DNA from: Nocardioides sp. L-11A
GTDB lineage: Bacteria; Actinomycetota; Actinomycetes; Propionibacteriales; Nocardioidaceae
Reading direction: 5' to 3'
DNA: 64,000 nt
NCBI GenBank assembly: GCA_029961745.1
Contig: CP124680.1
Location: forward strand, 5,456,001-5,520,000
In this document: piece by piece, positions 45,648 through 53,025 of the stretch
How positions within the stretch are numbered: the first letter of the stretch is position 1
Layout: the number at the start of each line of letters is the position of its first letter
Program-made: the position numbers and the translations under genes
Notes under the pieces: model-generated
What the model saw: only the letters and a program-made list of their open reading frames with translations
Told to the model about the DNA's origin: nothing
Databases searched by the model: none

Positions 45648-46582
45648 CGGTGGGCGCCGCGGACCAGCTCGTCGAGCAGGTCCGGGTAGGTCATGCCGGC
45701 GGCGGCGAACATGCGGGGTGCTTGGGAGTGCTCGGTCATGCCGGGCATCGTGTTCACCTCGTTGAGCACGGGGCCGGCCTCGGTGAGGAAGAAGTCGACC
45801 CGGGCGACCCCCGCGCAGCCCAGCGCCTCGAACACCCCGGTCGCCGCGTCCTGCAGGGCCTTGGCGTCGGTGTCGGCCAGCGCCGCGGGGATCCGGAAGT
45901 CCGCGTGCCCGCCGTACTTCGCGTCGTAGTCGAAGATGCCGTCGGTCACGATCTCCAGCGCGGGCGGGACGAACAGGCTGCCGTCCGCCCGGCGCAGCAC
46001 CGCCACGTCGACCTCCCGGCCGACGACCAGGTCCTCCACCAGCACCCGGTCGTCGAGCGCGAAGGCGGCCTCCAGGGCCGGTGCCAGCGCCTCGGGTACG
46101 TCGACCCGGCTCACGCCCTGGCTCGATCCGGCGGCGACCGGCTTCACCACCACCGGATGGGTCCAGCGCCGGTGGGCCGCGGTCGCGGGCGTGACCAGGA
46201 CGCCGGGCGCCGTCGCGATGCCGACCGCCTGGGCGACCAGCTTGGTGGCCCACTTGTCCATCGCCAGCGCACCGGGGCGGATGCCGCTGCCGACGTACGG
46301 GAGGCCGGCGAGCTCGCACAGCGCGGCGAGCGCACCGTCCTCGCCGCGCGGACCGTGCACGACCGGGAACACGACGTCGCAGCCGCGCAGCACCTGGGCC
46401 GCGCCGCTGAGCCCGATCGGGCGCAGGCCGCGGTCGCGCCAGGTGCCGTCCCGGCCGATGGTCAGCGAGACGACGTCGTAGGTCGCCGGGTCGAGCGCCC
46501 CCGCGACCGACGCGGCGGAGGCCAGCGACACGTCGTGCTCGCAGTTCGCGCCGCCGCCGATGACGGCCACCCGGGTCCTCAT
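45644..46582 (-). CDS. D-Ala-D-X ligase (ATP-grasp; D-alanine-D-alanine or D-alanine-D-serine type)
   Basis: This 312-residue ATP-grasp ligase matches Ddl/Van ligases. Glu15 (CEHDVSL) corresponds to DdlB Glu15, GSSQG (152-156) to the Ser150 region, and the omega-loop FDYDAKYGG carries Lys222-Tyr223 like DdlB Lys215-Tyr216. The metal and phosphate site is NEVNTMPGMTEHS (274-286). The KY omega loop argues for D-Ala-D-Ala or D-Ala-D-Ser and against VanA-type D-lactate ligation. I use the ATG at 46582, in a 4-nt overlap with the racemase. It also overlaps the acyltransferase gene by 4 nt. Confidence 0.87.
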   Translation of the reverse strand: MRTRVAVIGGGANCEHDVSLASAASVAGALDPATYDVVSLTIGRDGTWRDRGLRPIGLSGAAQVLRGCDVVFPVVHGPRGEDGALAALCELAGLPYVGSGIRPGALAMDKWATKLVAQAVGIATAPGVLVTPATAAHRRWTHPVVVKPVAAGSSQGVSRVDVPEALAPALEAAFALDDRVLVEDLVVGREVDVAVLRRADGSLFVPPALEIVTDGIFDYDAKYGGHADFRIPAALADTDAKALQDAATGVFEALGCAGVARVDFFLTEAGPVLNEVNTMPGMTEHSQAPRMFAAAGMTYPDLLDELVRGAHR

Positions 46583-47754
46583 GCCCCGCTCCGCGTGGAC
46601 AGCGGCCGCAGGTACGGCGCGGCGAGGGTCCGGCGCTCGACACGAGCTCCGATGCCCGTGACGATCTCGTGCTCGATGGTGTCCGCCCAGGCCGCCCATT
46701 CGGCGACCGTGGGCTCACCGGCGGCACCGGGACCGAAGACGGTGACCTGCTCCCCGGCCTCCGCGCCGGTCCGGCCGAGATCGACGACCACCTGGTCCAT
46801 CGAGATCCGGCCGACGACGGGGCAGCGGGTGCCGCGGACCAGTACCTCGGCACGGCCGGAGGCGACGCGCGGCAGGCCGTCGGCGTACCCCAGCGGGAGC
46901 AGGCCGAGCCGGGTGGCGCGGGTCGTGCGGTGCGCGTGGCGGTAGCCGACCGGGGTACCGGCGCGGACCCGACGCACCTGCACCAGCGGGGCGGTCAGCG
47001 TCATCGCCGGCTCCAGGACCGTGGTCCCGGAAGGGTCGATGCCGACCAGGCCGGCGCCCACCCGGCTCATCGTGTGGTGGGCACGCGGGTCGGTGAGGGT
47101 GGCGGCGGTCGCGGCGAGATGCCGCTCGCGCGGACGCAGGCCGGCGCCGCGAGCGGCCTCGACGGCCCACGCGAACCGCGTGCGGCCGAGGGCGTTGCAG
47201 TCGTCGGCGGGATCCTCGGCGCAGCCGAGGTGGCCCATCACGCCGACGACCTCGAGCTGCCCGCGGAGCTCGGCGCGACGCGCGGCCCGGCACAGTGCGG
47301 CCCACTCCTCCGGCTCGGCCCCGTCCCGGGCCATGCCGGCGTCGACGTGGAGGTGGACCCGGTTGCGGCCCGGTCCGGCCGCGACCGCGGCCAGGTGCGT
47401 GAGGCTCGGAACCGCCACATCGACGTCCCGGACGGCGGCCGCGGGGAAGTCGGCGTCGACCGGGTTGAGCCAGCTAAGGATCGGCGCCACGAGGCCCGCG
47501 TCGCGCAGCACCCATGCCTCGGCCAGGCTGGTGACCCCGAGCCGGGTCGCGCCGTGGGCCAGTGTGGTCCGGGCCACGTCGACCGCGCCGTGACCGAAGC
47601 CGTCGGCCTTGACCACGGCCATCAGCTCGCCCGACGCACGGTCGGCGAGGGTCCGGGTGTTGCGGGCGACGGCGCCCAGGTCGACGGCGAGCCGCGGCTC
47701 CGACCGCGACGCCGGGTCGAGCGGTCGCACGGCGAGGCTGCCCGGGCCGGTCAT
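46579..47754 (-). CDS. Alanine/serine racemase (fold-type III PLP; VanTr-like)
   Basis: A 391-residue PLP racemase. The PLP lysine is Lys49 in VVKADGFGHG (canonical KANAYGHG), Arg143 lies in DAGMARDG, the catalytic Tyr is Tyr271, and GRISMDQ is intact (315-321). The position equal to Tyr354 of Geobacillus Alr, Asn in the VanT serine racemase, is His362 here (DTIEHEI in place of TINYEV). A substrate other than L-alanine, such as L-serine, is therefore possible. It overlaps the dipeptidase and ligase genes by 4 nt each. A housekeeping Alr role cannot be excluded. Confidence 0.86.
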   Translation of the reverse strand: MTGPGSLAVRPLDPASRSEPRLAVDLGAVARNTRTLADRASGELMAVVKADGFGHGAVDVARTTLAHGATRLGVTSLAEAWVLRDAGLVAPILSWLNPVDADFPAAAVRDVDVAVPSLTHLAAVAAGPGRNRVHLHVDAGMARDGAEPEEWAALCRAARRAELRGQLEVVGVMGHLGCAEDPADDCNALGRTRFAWAVEAARGAGLRPRERHLAATAATLTDPRAHHTMSRVGAGLVGIDPSGTTVLEPAMTLTAPLVQVRRVRAGTPVGYRHAHRTTRATRLGLLPLGYADGLPRVASGRAEVLVRGTRCPVVGRISMDQVVVDLGRTGAEAGEQVTVFGPGAAGEPTVAEWAAWADTIEHEIVTGIGARVERRTLAAPYLRPLSTRSGA

Positions 47755-48374
47755 GCCGCCACGGCCGAGGCGAGGGGGCCGTAGAGCCCGTGGGGAGCAC
47801 CGGTCGTCAGGGCCCAGTACCGGTCGCCGTAGCTCCAGTGCCACCACTCCGTCGGGTAGTTCACCAGCCCCTGCGAGCGGAGCACCCGGGCGAGCACGGT
47901 GCGGTGCGCCCGGGCGTCGGCACCGATCCCCGCTGCCGCGAACCAGCAGCGGCCGTCGCTCTGCTCCGGCGTCGCGTCGATCGCCGTGCCGAGGTCGAGC
48001 TCGTCGCCGCAGACGTCCACCAGGGTGAGGTCGACCGCCGCGCCCGCCACGTGCGGTGCCACGTCGACGGGCGCCACGAACCGGCTGGTCAGCCGCTCCA
48101 GCGCCTGGTCGCCGATGCCCGGGTGCAGCGCGGCCAGCTCGGCGCCGTACGACGCCACGATGGCGCGCTGCTCCGCCATCGGTCGGAAGCCCTCGACCAC
48201 GCGGAGCCGGATGCCGGCGGGCAGCAGCCGGTCGGCCGCGTCGAGGCGGTCCGCGAGTCCGGCGCGGACCACGGCACCGGCCGGCGAGAGGTCCCGAGGG
48301 AGGCGCACCAGCGGCTCCCCGCACTCGACGACGGGCACCGCGCGGACGCGGGGATCGGACAGGAGGATCGTCAT
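47751..48374 (-). CDS. D-Ala-D-Ala dipeptidase, VanX-like (peptidase M15D)
   Basis: A 207-residue cytoplasmic-type zinc dipeptidase with the VanX catalytic set: Arg64 (VEGFRPMAEQR), His108 and Asp115 (HVAGAAVDLTLVD), Glu176 and His179 (EWWHW). Spacings agree with VanX Arg71, His116, Asp123, Glu181 and His184 to within one residue. There is no signal peptide. The ATG at 48374 lies 7 nt after a TAGCGT -10, preferred over a GTG at 48383. As first gene of the operon it would hydrolyse D-Ala-D-Ala while the ligase makes a variant dipeptide; dipeptide salvage is the alternative. Confidence 0.87.
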   Translation of the reverse strand: MTILLSDPRVRAVPVVECGEPLVRLPRDLSPAGAVVRAGLADRLDAADRLLPAGIRLRVVEGFRPMAEQRAIVASYGAELAALHPGIGDQALERLTSRFVAPVDVAPHVAGAAVDLTLVDVCGDELDLGTAIDATPEQSDGRCWFAAAGIGADARAHRTVLARVLRSQGLVNYPTEWWHWSYGDRYWALTTGAPHGLYGPLASAVAA

Positions 48375-48387
48375 GCGGACCACGCTA
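48375..48387 (-). promoter_or_regulatory. Leaderless-type -10 element of the VanX-like operon
   Basis: On the minus strand TAGCGT (48387-48382) is followed after 7 nt by the ATG at 48374, with no Shine-Dalgarno site. No good -35 match and no clear operator was seen upstream, so control by the operon's own response regulator is not evident. Confidence 0.55.
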
Positions 48388-48414
48388 GGAAGGAGGGACC
48401 CCTCACCACCTCCG

Positions 48415-48442
48415 CCTGAGGTGCCGGTCGGCAGTCCTCAGG
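48415..48442 (-). terminator. Hairpin, possible terminator of the Calx-beta gene
   Basis: CCTGAGG (48415-48421) and CCTCAGG (48436-48442) form a 7-bp stem with a 14-nt loop, 12 nt downstream of the Calx-beta stop on the minus strand. A direct repeat (AGGTGCCGG twice) overlaps it. There is no U-tract. Confidence 0.45.
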
Positions 48443-48453
48443 TGCCGGAGCGC

Positions 48454-49533
48454 TCAGCCCGCGGGTGGGTACGCCGCCACGCCGCTCCCGCTCAGGCTCC
48501 AGCTGTTGTCGTAGGTCAGCGTGGGTGGGTTCGCCGTACCGGCGTAGGTGTAGCGGTCGACGGACACCCGGTTGCTCACCGGCTGCTCGGGCGTGGCATG
48601 GCTGTTGTAGACGAGCGCTCCTCCGAACCCGCCCTGGCCGACCCGCCCGGCGGCGTTGCCCGGACTGCCGCCGCACGACACCGGCATGTCGCCGGCATCG
48701 GTGTTCACCGGAGCGAGGAGGAGGCTGTAGTCCCAGGCGGCCGGATCCTCGTCGTACCCGAGGCCGGCGGCGGTGACGTCGACGGTGAACGCTCCCGTGA
48801 GCTGGGGGCCGGTGAGGGTGCCTGCTCCGGTGCAGGATCCGCTCGCGGTCCAGTTCACGGTGGCGGACTGGACGACGTAGTGGACCTGCTGGTCCGCCCA
48901 CGGCGTGCCCAGCACCGGGTCGTTCGGCTGGAACACGTAGGTGATGGTGCCGCTCCACTCCACGTGCAGGCTGTCCGGCACCGTGCCGCCGCTGTAGACG
49001 GCGGTCTTCGTGGTGCCCGACAGCGAGCCCGAGATGGTCTGCGGGAAGGGCGTGGCGCCGGGGCCTCCCGGTCCCGAGCCGCCGGGGCCGTCGTCGTCGA
49101 GGATCGTGACCGGCACCTTGGCCGGCCGCACCTTCGCGGCTCCCTTGACCTTGACGTAGAACGTCTCGGTCGGCTCGGCCACCGTGTCGTCGAGGATCGC
49201 CACCTTCACCTTCGCGCTCTTGCGTCCCTTCTTGATCGTGACGCTGCCCCGGGCCGCCTTGAAGTCGCTCCCCGCCTTCGCCGATCCGGCAACGGTCGAC
49301 CAGGACAGGGCGAGACTCCGCGGCGCCTTCTTCGCCAGCCTCAACCTCACGATCGCCGTGCCGGCCTGTTCCGACACGGTCACCGGAGTGGCCGTGGCCC
49401 CGGGCTTGGCCAGGACCATGGCCGGGAGTGCGGTCGCCGGGGTCGCTGCGAGCACCGCGGGTACGACGAGTGGTCCGGTCGCGAGGAGGACGGCGGCACG
49501 GCGCAGGCATGGGCGCAGGCGTGGGGAGACCAT
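48454..49533 (-). CDS. Secreted protein with Calx-beta domain
   Basis: A 359-residue exported protein. The signal peptide (~1-36) ends near ATPATALPA. A Calx-beta-type domain follows (~45-150: AGTAIVRLRLAKKAPRSLAL, GSDFKAARGSVTIKKGRK, ILDDTVAEPTETFYV). A Gly/Pro linker (DDDGPGGSGPGGPG) leads to a C-terminal beta-rich domain of unknown type with a possible Cys pair (~230 and ~300). Calx-beta domains bind calcium and are common in adhesins. There is no sortase motif, so it is probably released or loosely attached. Confidence 0.78.
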   Translation of the reverse strand: MVSPRLRPCLRRAAVLLATGPLVVPAVLAATPATALPAMVLAKPGATATPVTVSEQAGTAIVRLRLAKKAPRSLALSWSTVAGSAKAGSDFKAARGSVTIKKGRKSAKVKVAILDDTVAEPTETFYVKVKGAAKVRPAKVPVTILDDDGPGGSGPGGPGATPFPQTISGSLSGTTKTAVYSGGTVPDSLHVEWSGTITYVFQPNDPVLGTPWADQQVHYVVQSATVNWTASGSCTGAGTLTGPQLTGAFTVDVTAAGLGYDEDPAAWDYSLLLAPVNTDAGDMPVSCGGSPGNAAGRVGQGGFGGALVYNSHATPEQPVSNRVSVDRYTYAGTANPPTLTYDNSWSLSGSGVAAYPPAG

Positions 49534-49545
49534 GCGGCCACGCTA
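49534..49545 (-). promoter_or_regulatory. Leaderless-type -10 element of the Calx-beta gene
   Basis: On the minus strand TAGCGT (49545-49540) precedes the ATG at 49533 by 6 nt, with no ribosome-binding site. It matches the elements before the genes at 38335 and 48374. Confidence 0.5.
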
Positions 49546-49604
49546 GGAATCCGCCCGGCGTCGGGCGTCAGGGTCACACCCCAAGGTTTCGGCCTCGGCC
49601 GGTC

Positions 49605-51014
49605 TCAGGCGGCGCGTGGTCGGGCGGGGTGGTAGGTGATCTTGCCGTGGAGTGAGGTGAGGGTGGCGCGGGGTGGTGGGGTCCACACGGGTTGACCTGT
49701 GTCGGGGTCGATGTGGACGGCCCAGGGGGTCTGGTGGATGAGTGTGTGGTGGTAGCGGCAGAGCATGACGAGGTTGTCGAGACTGGTGGGGCCGCCGTCG
49801 GCCCAATGCACGACGTGGTGGGCGTCGCAGGCCAGGGGCATGCGGGTGCAGCCGGGGAAGGCGCAGTGCCGGTCGCGGGCGATCAGGGCGGTCCACAGGG
49901 CGGTGGTGACGAGGCGTTGGGTGCGTCCGACGTCGAGGACCTGGCTGGTGGTGCCGAGGACGGCGGGGATGATCTCGGCGTCGCAGGCCATGCGGCGTAC
50001 GGCGCTCGCGGAGAGTCGGGCGCCGGTGGGGGTCTGGCCCTCGCGGGCGAGTCCGGCGTCGATGACCTGTTGGCGGAGGGATTCTTGGTCGATGAGCACG
50101 ATCACGCGGGGTTTGGTGCCGTGGTCGCGGGGGAGGTCGTCGTCGCTGTTGGCGAGTCGCTCGCAGGCGTCGACGAGCGCGTCCCACAGGCGGGCGCCGG
50201 CGTCGCGGGGGTCGCGGCCGTCGTGGCCGCAGCCCGGGGTCAGGCACGGGGTCTGGGTCGAGATGCCGTCGTTGTCGAACATCGGCTCGCCCGGTTGGCG
50301 GTTGGTCCCGCCGCAGGCGCCGGGCTCCGAAGTCGCGGGGGCGGCCAAGGGATGCAGGGTGGCTTTGATCTTCTCGGCGTCCTCGAGGGTGCCGTAGCCG
50401 GTGACCTTGACCCCGCCGTGGCCGTCTTCGGCGAAGCGGAGGTGGCGGGCGTGGTGGGCGCCGCGTTCGGCCTTGACACGTTCCTTGTCCGCGTTGACGA
50501 GCGCCGCGTCGGGGTCGAGGTCGCGCACGACCTCACCGAACCTGGCCTGCAGGTCGGTTGCGTCGAGGCCCTCGCTGGTGGCCAGGTCGAGCATCCCGCC
50601 GGCGACCTGCTCACGGAACTCGGGCACCCGGGGCAGGGTGGCGACCCTGTCCGCGATCGCGCGTGCCTGGGGGAGGGTGATCCGCCCGTCCTCCAAGGCC
50701 TCGCGCACCGCGGGAAGCCCGGCGAGCCGACCGGCAGCACGGACCAGTCCCCCACCCATCCCTTTGTGGCCACCGAGGAGGTGGGTGAGGAGGTCCTTCG
50801 CGGAGGCCCAGCCGGTCTCGAGCAGCGCGTCGTCGCCGTCCAAGCGGCCGGCGATCCCGACCAGCGCCGCATCGACCAGCCCCCGTGCTGCGGCCACCGC
50901 GGTGGCGACCTCGACCGTCTCGGCGCCGGACAACTCGGACCACGGTGTCTGGGCTAGCTCCTGGGCGTGCGCGACCACGGCGGTGGCCGTGTCGAGCGCT
51001 CCGGGAGAAGGCAT
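49605..51014 (-). CDS. DUF222 / HNH endonuclease-domain protein (13E12-repeat type)
   Basis: This 469-residue protein has an N-terminal DUF222 region (~10-330) and a C-terminal HNH nuclease domain (~375-440): CAFPGCTRMPLACDAHHVVH with LDNLVMLCRYHHTLIH, giving the zinc cysteines and catalytic His. Such genes are multicopy in Nocardioides and mycobacteria (the 13E12 family of M. tuberculosis). Its promoter carries a perfect SOS box (51027-51042), implying induction by DNA damage. Its cellular function is not known. Confidence 0.9.
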   Translation of the reverse strand: MPSPGALDTATAVVAHAQELAQTPWSELSGAETVEVATAVAAARGLVDAALVGIAGRLDGDDALLETGWASAKDLLTHLLGGHKGMGGGLVRAAGRLAGLPAVREALEDGRITLPQARAIADRVATLPRVPEFREQVAGGMLDLATSEGLDATDLQARFGEVVRDLDPDAALVNADKERVKAERGAHHARHLRFAEDGHGGVKVTGYGTLEDAEKIKATLHPLAAPATSEPGACGGTNRQPGEPMFDNDGISTQTPCLTPGCGHDGRDPRDAGARLWDALVDACERLANSDDDLPRDHGTKPRVIVLIDQESLRQQVIDAGLAREGQTPTGARLSASAVRRMACDAEIIPAVLGTTSQVLDVGRTQRLVTTALWTALIARDRHCAFPGCTRMPLACDAHHVVHWADGGPTSLDNLVMLCRYHHTLIHQTPWAVHIDPDTGQPVWTPPPRATLTSLHGKITYHPARPRAA

Positions 51015-51026
51015 GCGCTCATCCTA

Positions 51027-51042
51027 TCGAACACATGTTCGA
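51027..51042 (-). promoter_or_regulatory. LexA (SOS) box upstream of the DUF222-HNH gene
   Basis: TCGAAC-ACAT-GTTCGA exactly fits the actinobacterial LexA operator TCGAAC-N4-GTTCGA. It lies 13-28 nt upstream of the start at 51014. SOS boxes before 13E12-type genes are also reported in M. tuberculosis. Confidence 0.85.
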
Positions 51043-51077
51043 ATAGTCAAGGCCCGTCTCCGCCCTGTGGATGGTGA

Positions 51078-51139
51078 TGTCTCAGGACATCGGTGACAGT
51101 CCTGCATCAAGACATGCCTGACAGCAGGTGTCTCAGGAC
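51078..51139 (+). repeat. Pair of direct repeats, possible insertion-sequence end remnant
   Basis: TGTCTCAGGAC occurs at 51078-51088 and again at 51129-51139, each followed by a TTGACA- or GTGACAG-like string (GGTGACAG; TTCTTGACAT). The layout resembles sequence I associate with the ends of IS481-type elements in this group of actinobacteria. No transposase is present, so if real it is a solo remnant. Confidence 0.4.
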
Positions 51140-51282
51140 TTTCTTGACATTCTTCGCGTGCTGGTCCAAGGCCCTGTCACGGCACCGGGACCAGGACCGA
51201 CATCTCTTCCTCGCGCGCCACCCGCACGCCCTCGGCAGGTGCGCCGGCTCCCGCATCGCCTGCATTCACGAATGTGCGCCTG

Positions 51283-51316
51283 ATTGTTGACAATTTTGTT
51301 GTGCCGGTTCTACGGC
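51283..51316 (+). promoter_or_regulatory. Promoter and operator of the GntR-led catabolic operon
   Basis: ATTGT-TG-ACAAT (51283-51294) is a perfect dyad of the kind bound by FadR/VanR-type GntR regulators. It contains TTGACA (51287-51292) as a -35 box. TACGGC at 51311-51316 gives an 18-nt spacer to a weak -10. The overlap of operator and -35 points to autorepression. Confidence 0.62.
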
Positions 51317-51361
51317 TCCCCCACAGTTGCTCCGGCCGGCCGAACCAGTGAAGGGAGCCAC

Positions 51362-52048
51362 ATGGATCTGGAGCGCGACATCGATGCCTACGAGGCGATA
51401 CGTGCGTCGATCGTCGATGACACCCTTCGTGCTGGGCATCGACTGATCGAGGCAGACCTCGCGCTGGCGCTGAACACCAGCCGCAGCTACGTGCGCCAAG
51501 CGCTCGCACGGCTGGAGTTCGAGGGCCTGGTCGACAAGGCACCCGGTCACAGTGCGACTGTGCGCCGAGTCCCGAAGGCCGAGATCCTTGAGATCATCGA
51601 GGCGAGGATCGCGCTCGAGGCGATCGTGGTCCGTGCCGCAGCAGCGCGCCGTACCGATGCTCAGGCCCGCCAGCTCCTCGACGCCGCCAGGACGTTGGAA
51701 GCCAAGTTCGAGAAGTCCGACATCAGCGGGGTGCTGGAGGCACAGGCTGCGTTCCACCACATGGTGCTCGAGGCCGGCCGCAAGCCCGCCATCCAGCGCG
51801 TTGTCCACAACCTGGCGGCGCTGACAGTACAGACACGAATGCGAAGCATGTTGCTACCCGGTCGCATCCCAGCATCGGTCAAGGAACACGCGGCGATCGC
51901 CGCTGCCGTCGTAGCGCAGGACGCGGACGCCGCCGAGCGAGCCATGGTCGCCCACCTCCGCAGCGTTGCTCATGCCGTCAGCAAGCTTCCTGATTCCGTT
52001 CACCCCGTCAGCCTCACCCCTCGCAAGAAACAGGAGGTCACCCCATGA
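51362..52048 (+). CDS. GntR-family (FCD) regulator of the catabolic island
   Basis: A 228-residue regulator with a winged helix-turn-helix (~10-70: AGHRLIEADLALALNTSRSY, then VRQALARLEFEGLV) and an FCD ligand-binding domain (~80-215, with FHHMVLEAGRK and VKEHAAIAAAVV). GAAGGGAG precedes the ATG at 51362, which is preferred over an earlier frame that reads through the promoter. It overlaps the binding-protein gene by 4 nt and opens the ten-gene operon, so it probably responds to the island's substrate. Confidence 0.86.
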   Translation: MDLERDIDAYEAIRASIVDDTLRAGHRLIEADLALALNTSRSYVRQALARLEFEGLVDKAPGHSATVRRVPKAEILEIIEARIALEAIVVRAAAARRTDAQARQLLDAARTLEAKFEKSDISGVLEAQAAFHHMVLEAGRKPAIQRVVHNLAALTVQTRMRSMLLPGRIPASVKEHAAIAAAVVAQDADAAERAMVAHLRSVAHAVSKLPDSVHPVSLTPRKKQEVTP

Positions 52049-53025
52049 AGAACCTGCGCATCGCCGTGATCACGGCGGCCTTGGCGAGCATCGCACTCTC
52101 CGCATGCTCGAGCGATCCGGCGGACTCGCCGCGCGACGACGGTGTCATCGAGCTGGACGTCTCGGTGCTCCCCATCGCACACACCGCACCGATCCAGATC
52201 GCCATCTCGGAGGGCATCTTCGAGAAGCACGGGCTCGAGGTCACCGTCACGCAGGCAACGACCGGATCTGCCGTGGTGCCGTCGGTGATGAACGAGTCGG
52301 TCGACATCGCCTACGGGAACCTGACCTCCACACTCCAGGCCCGAGCCCAAGGTCTTCCGATCGTTTCGATCGCGACGAGCGACGGGGCGGCGAGCGTGCT
52401 CGAGAGCGACACCAACTGGATCATGGTCCGCGCCGACAGCGGCATCGCCGACGTGCAGGACCTCGCTGGCAAGACGATCGCGGTCAATGCCCTCAATGGC
52501 CTCGTCGACCTGATCACTCGCGCCACGATCGACGAACTCGGTGGCAACTCCGACGACGTCGAGCTCACGGAGATTCCCTTTCCCGACATGCTCGGAGCGC
52601 TGGAGGCCGGTCGCGTTGATGCCGTGAGCCTCACCGAGCCGTTCCGCACGATCGGCCTGCAGAACCAGGAGAACGTCGCACTCGCCCCGGTAGGGAGCAT
52701 CGGGGGCACGCGCCCGGGACTCATCGTGGACACCTACTTCACCTCCGAGGGCTTCCTGAGCAAGAACGAGGAGGCCGTCGAGCGCTTCCAGACGGCCATC
52801 TACGAGGCGCAGCAACTGGCTATCGACGACCCCGCCGTGGCGCGCGAGGCGATCTCGAGCTATCTGGACATCCCGGAACCGATCCTGCAGGCGATGAACC
52901 TCCCCCAGTGGGCCACCGACACCATGTCGGACTCGGACTTCCAGTTCATGGTCGACCTGATGGTCACGTTCGGTCTGATGGACGAAGACTCGGCGCCTTC
53001 CTATGACGACGTCGTTCGTGAGTGA
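52045..53025 (+). CDS. NMT1/SsuA-type ABC substrate-binding lipoprotein
   Basis: A 326-residue lipoprotein (lipobox LSAC, Cys ~21) with a type 2 periplasmic-binding fold of the NMT1/THI5/SsuA group (PIAHTAPIQIAISEGIFEKHG at the start; LAGKTIAVNALNGLVDLITR; ALEAGRVDAVSLTEPF). The group binds taurine, sulfonates, nitrate, thiamine precursors, pyrimidines or riboflavin. It overlaps the GntR gene by 4 nt and the first permease gene by 23 nt. The ligand is unknown. Confidence 0.87.
   Translation: MKNLRIAVITAALASIALSACSSDPADSPRDDGVIELDVSVLPIAHTAPIQIAISEGIFEKHGLEVTVTQATTGSAVVPSVMNESVDIAYGNLTSTLQARAQGLPIVSIATSDGAASVLESDTNWIMVRADSGIADVQDLAGKTIAVNALNGLVDLITRATIDELGGNSDDVELTEIPFPDMLGALEAGRVDAVSLTEPFRTIGLQNQENVALAPVGSIGGTRPGLIVDTYFTSEGFLSKNEEAVERFQTAIYEAQQLAIDDPAVAREAISSYLDIPEPILQAMNLPQWATDTMSDSDFQFMVDLMVTFGLMDEDSAPSYDDVVRE

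Larger units (their letters stand above)
51015..51361. other. Long intergenic region: SOS box, repeat remnant and GntR promoter
   Basis: This 347-nt stretch has no convincing gene. From left to right it holds the LexA box of the HNH gene, a pair of GTCTCAGGAC repeats with TTGACA-like boxes, and about 130 nt of GC-rich sequence (51150-51280) that reads open on the minus strand without a recognisable product and may be a gene remnant. The AT-rich promoter/operator of the GntR gene follows. It marks the left border of the catabolic island. Confidence 0.6.

Noticed and set aside
45644..46582. VanA-type D-Ala-D-Lac ligase
   Set aside because: The omega loop has Lys222-Tyr223 as in Ddl/VanC enzymes, and no VanH-type lactate dehydrogenase gene is nearby.
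51177..51542. Minus-strand frame overlapping the GntR gene and its promoter
   Set aside because: It runs through the promoter/operator and antisense to a solid GntR gene; the part in the gap could at most be a decayed remnant.
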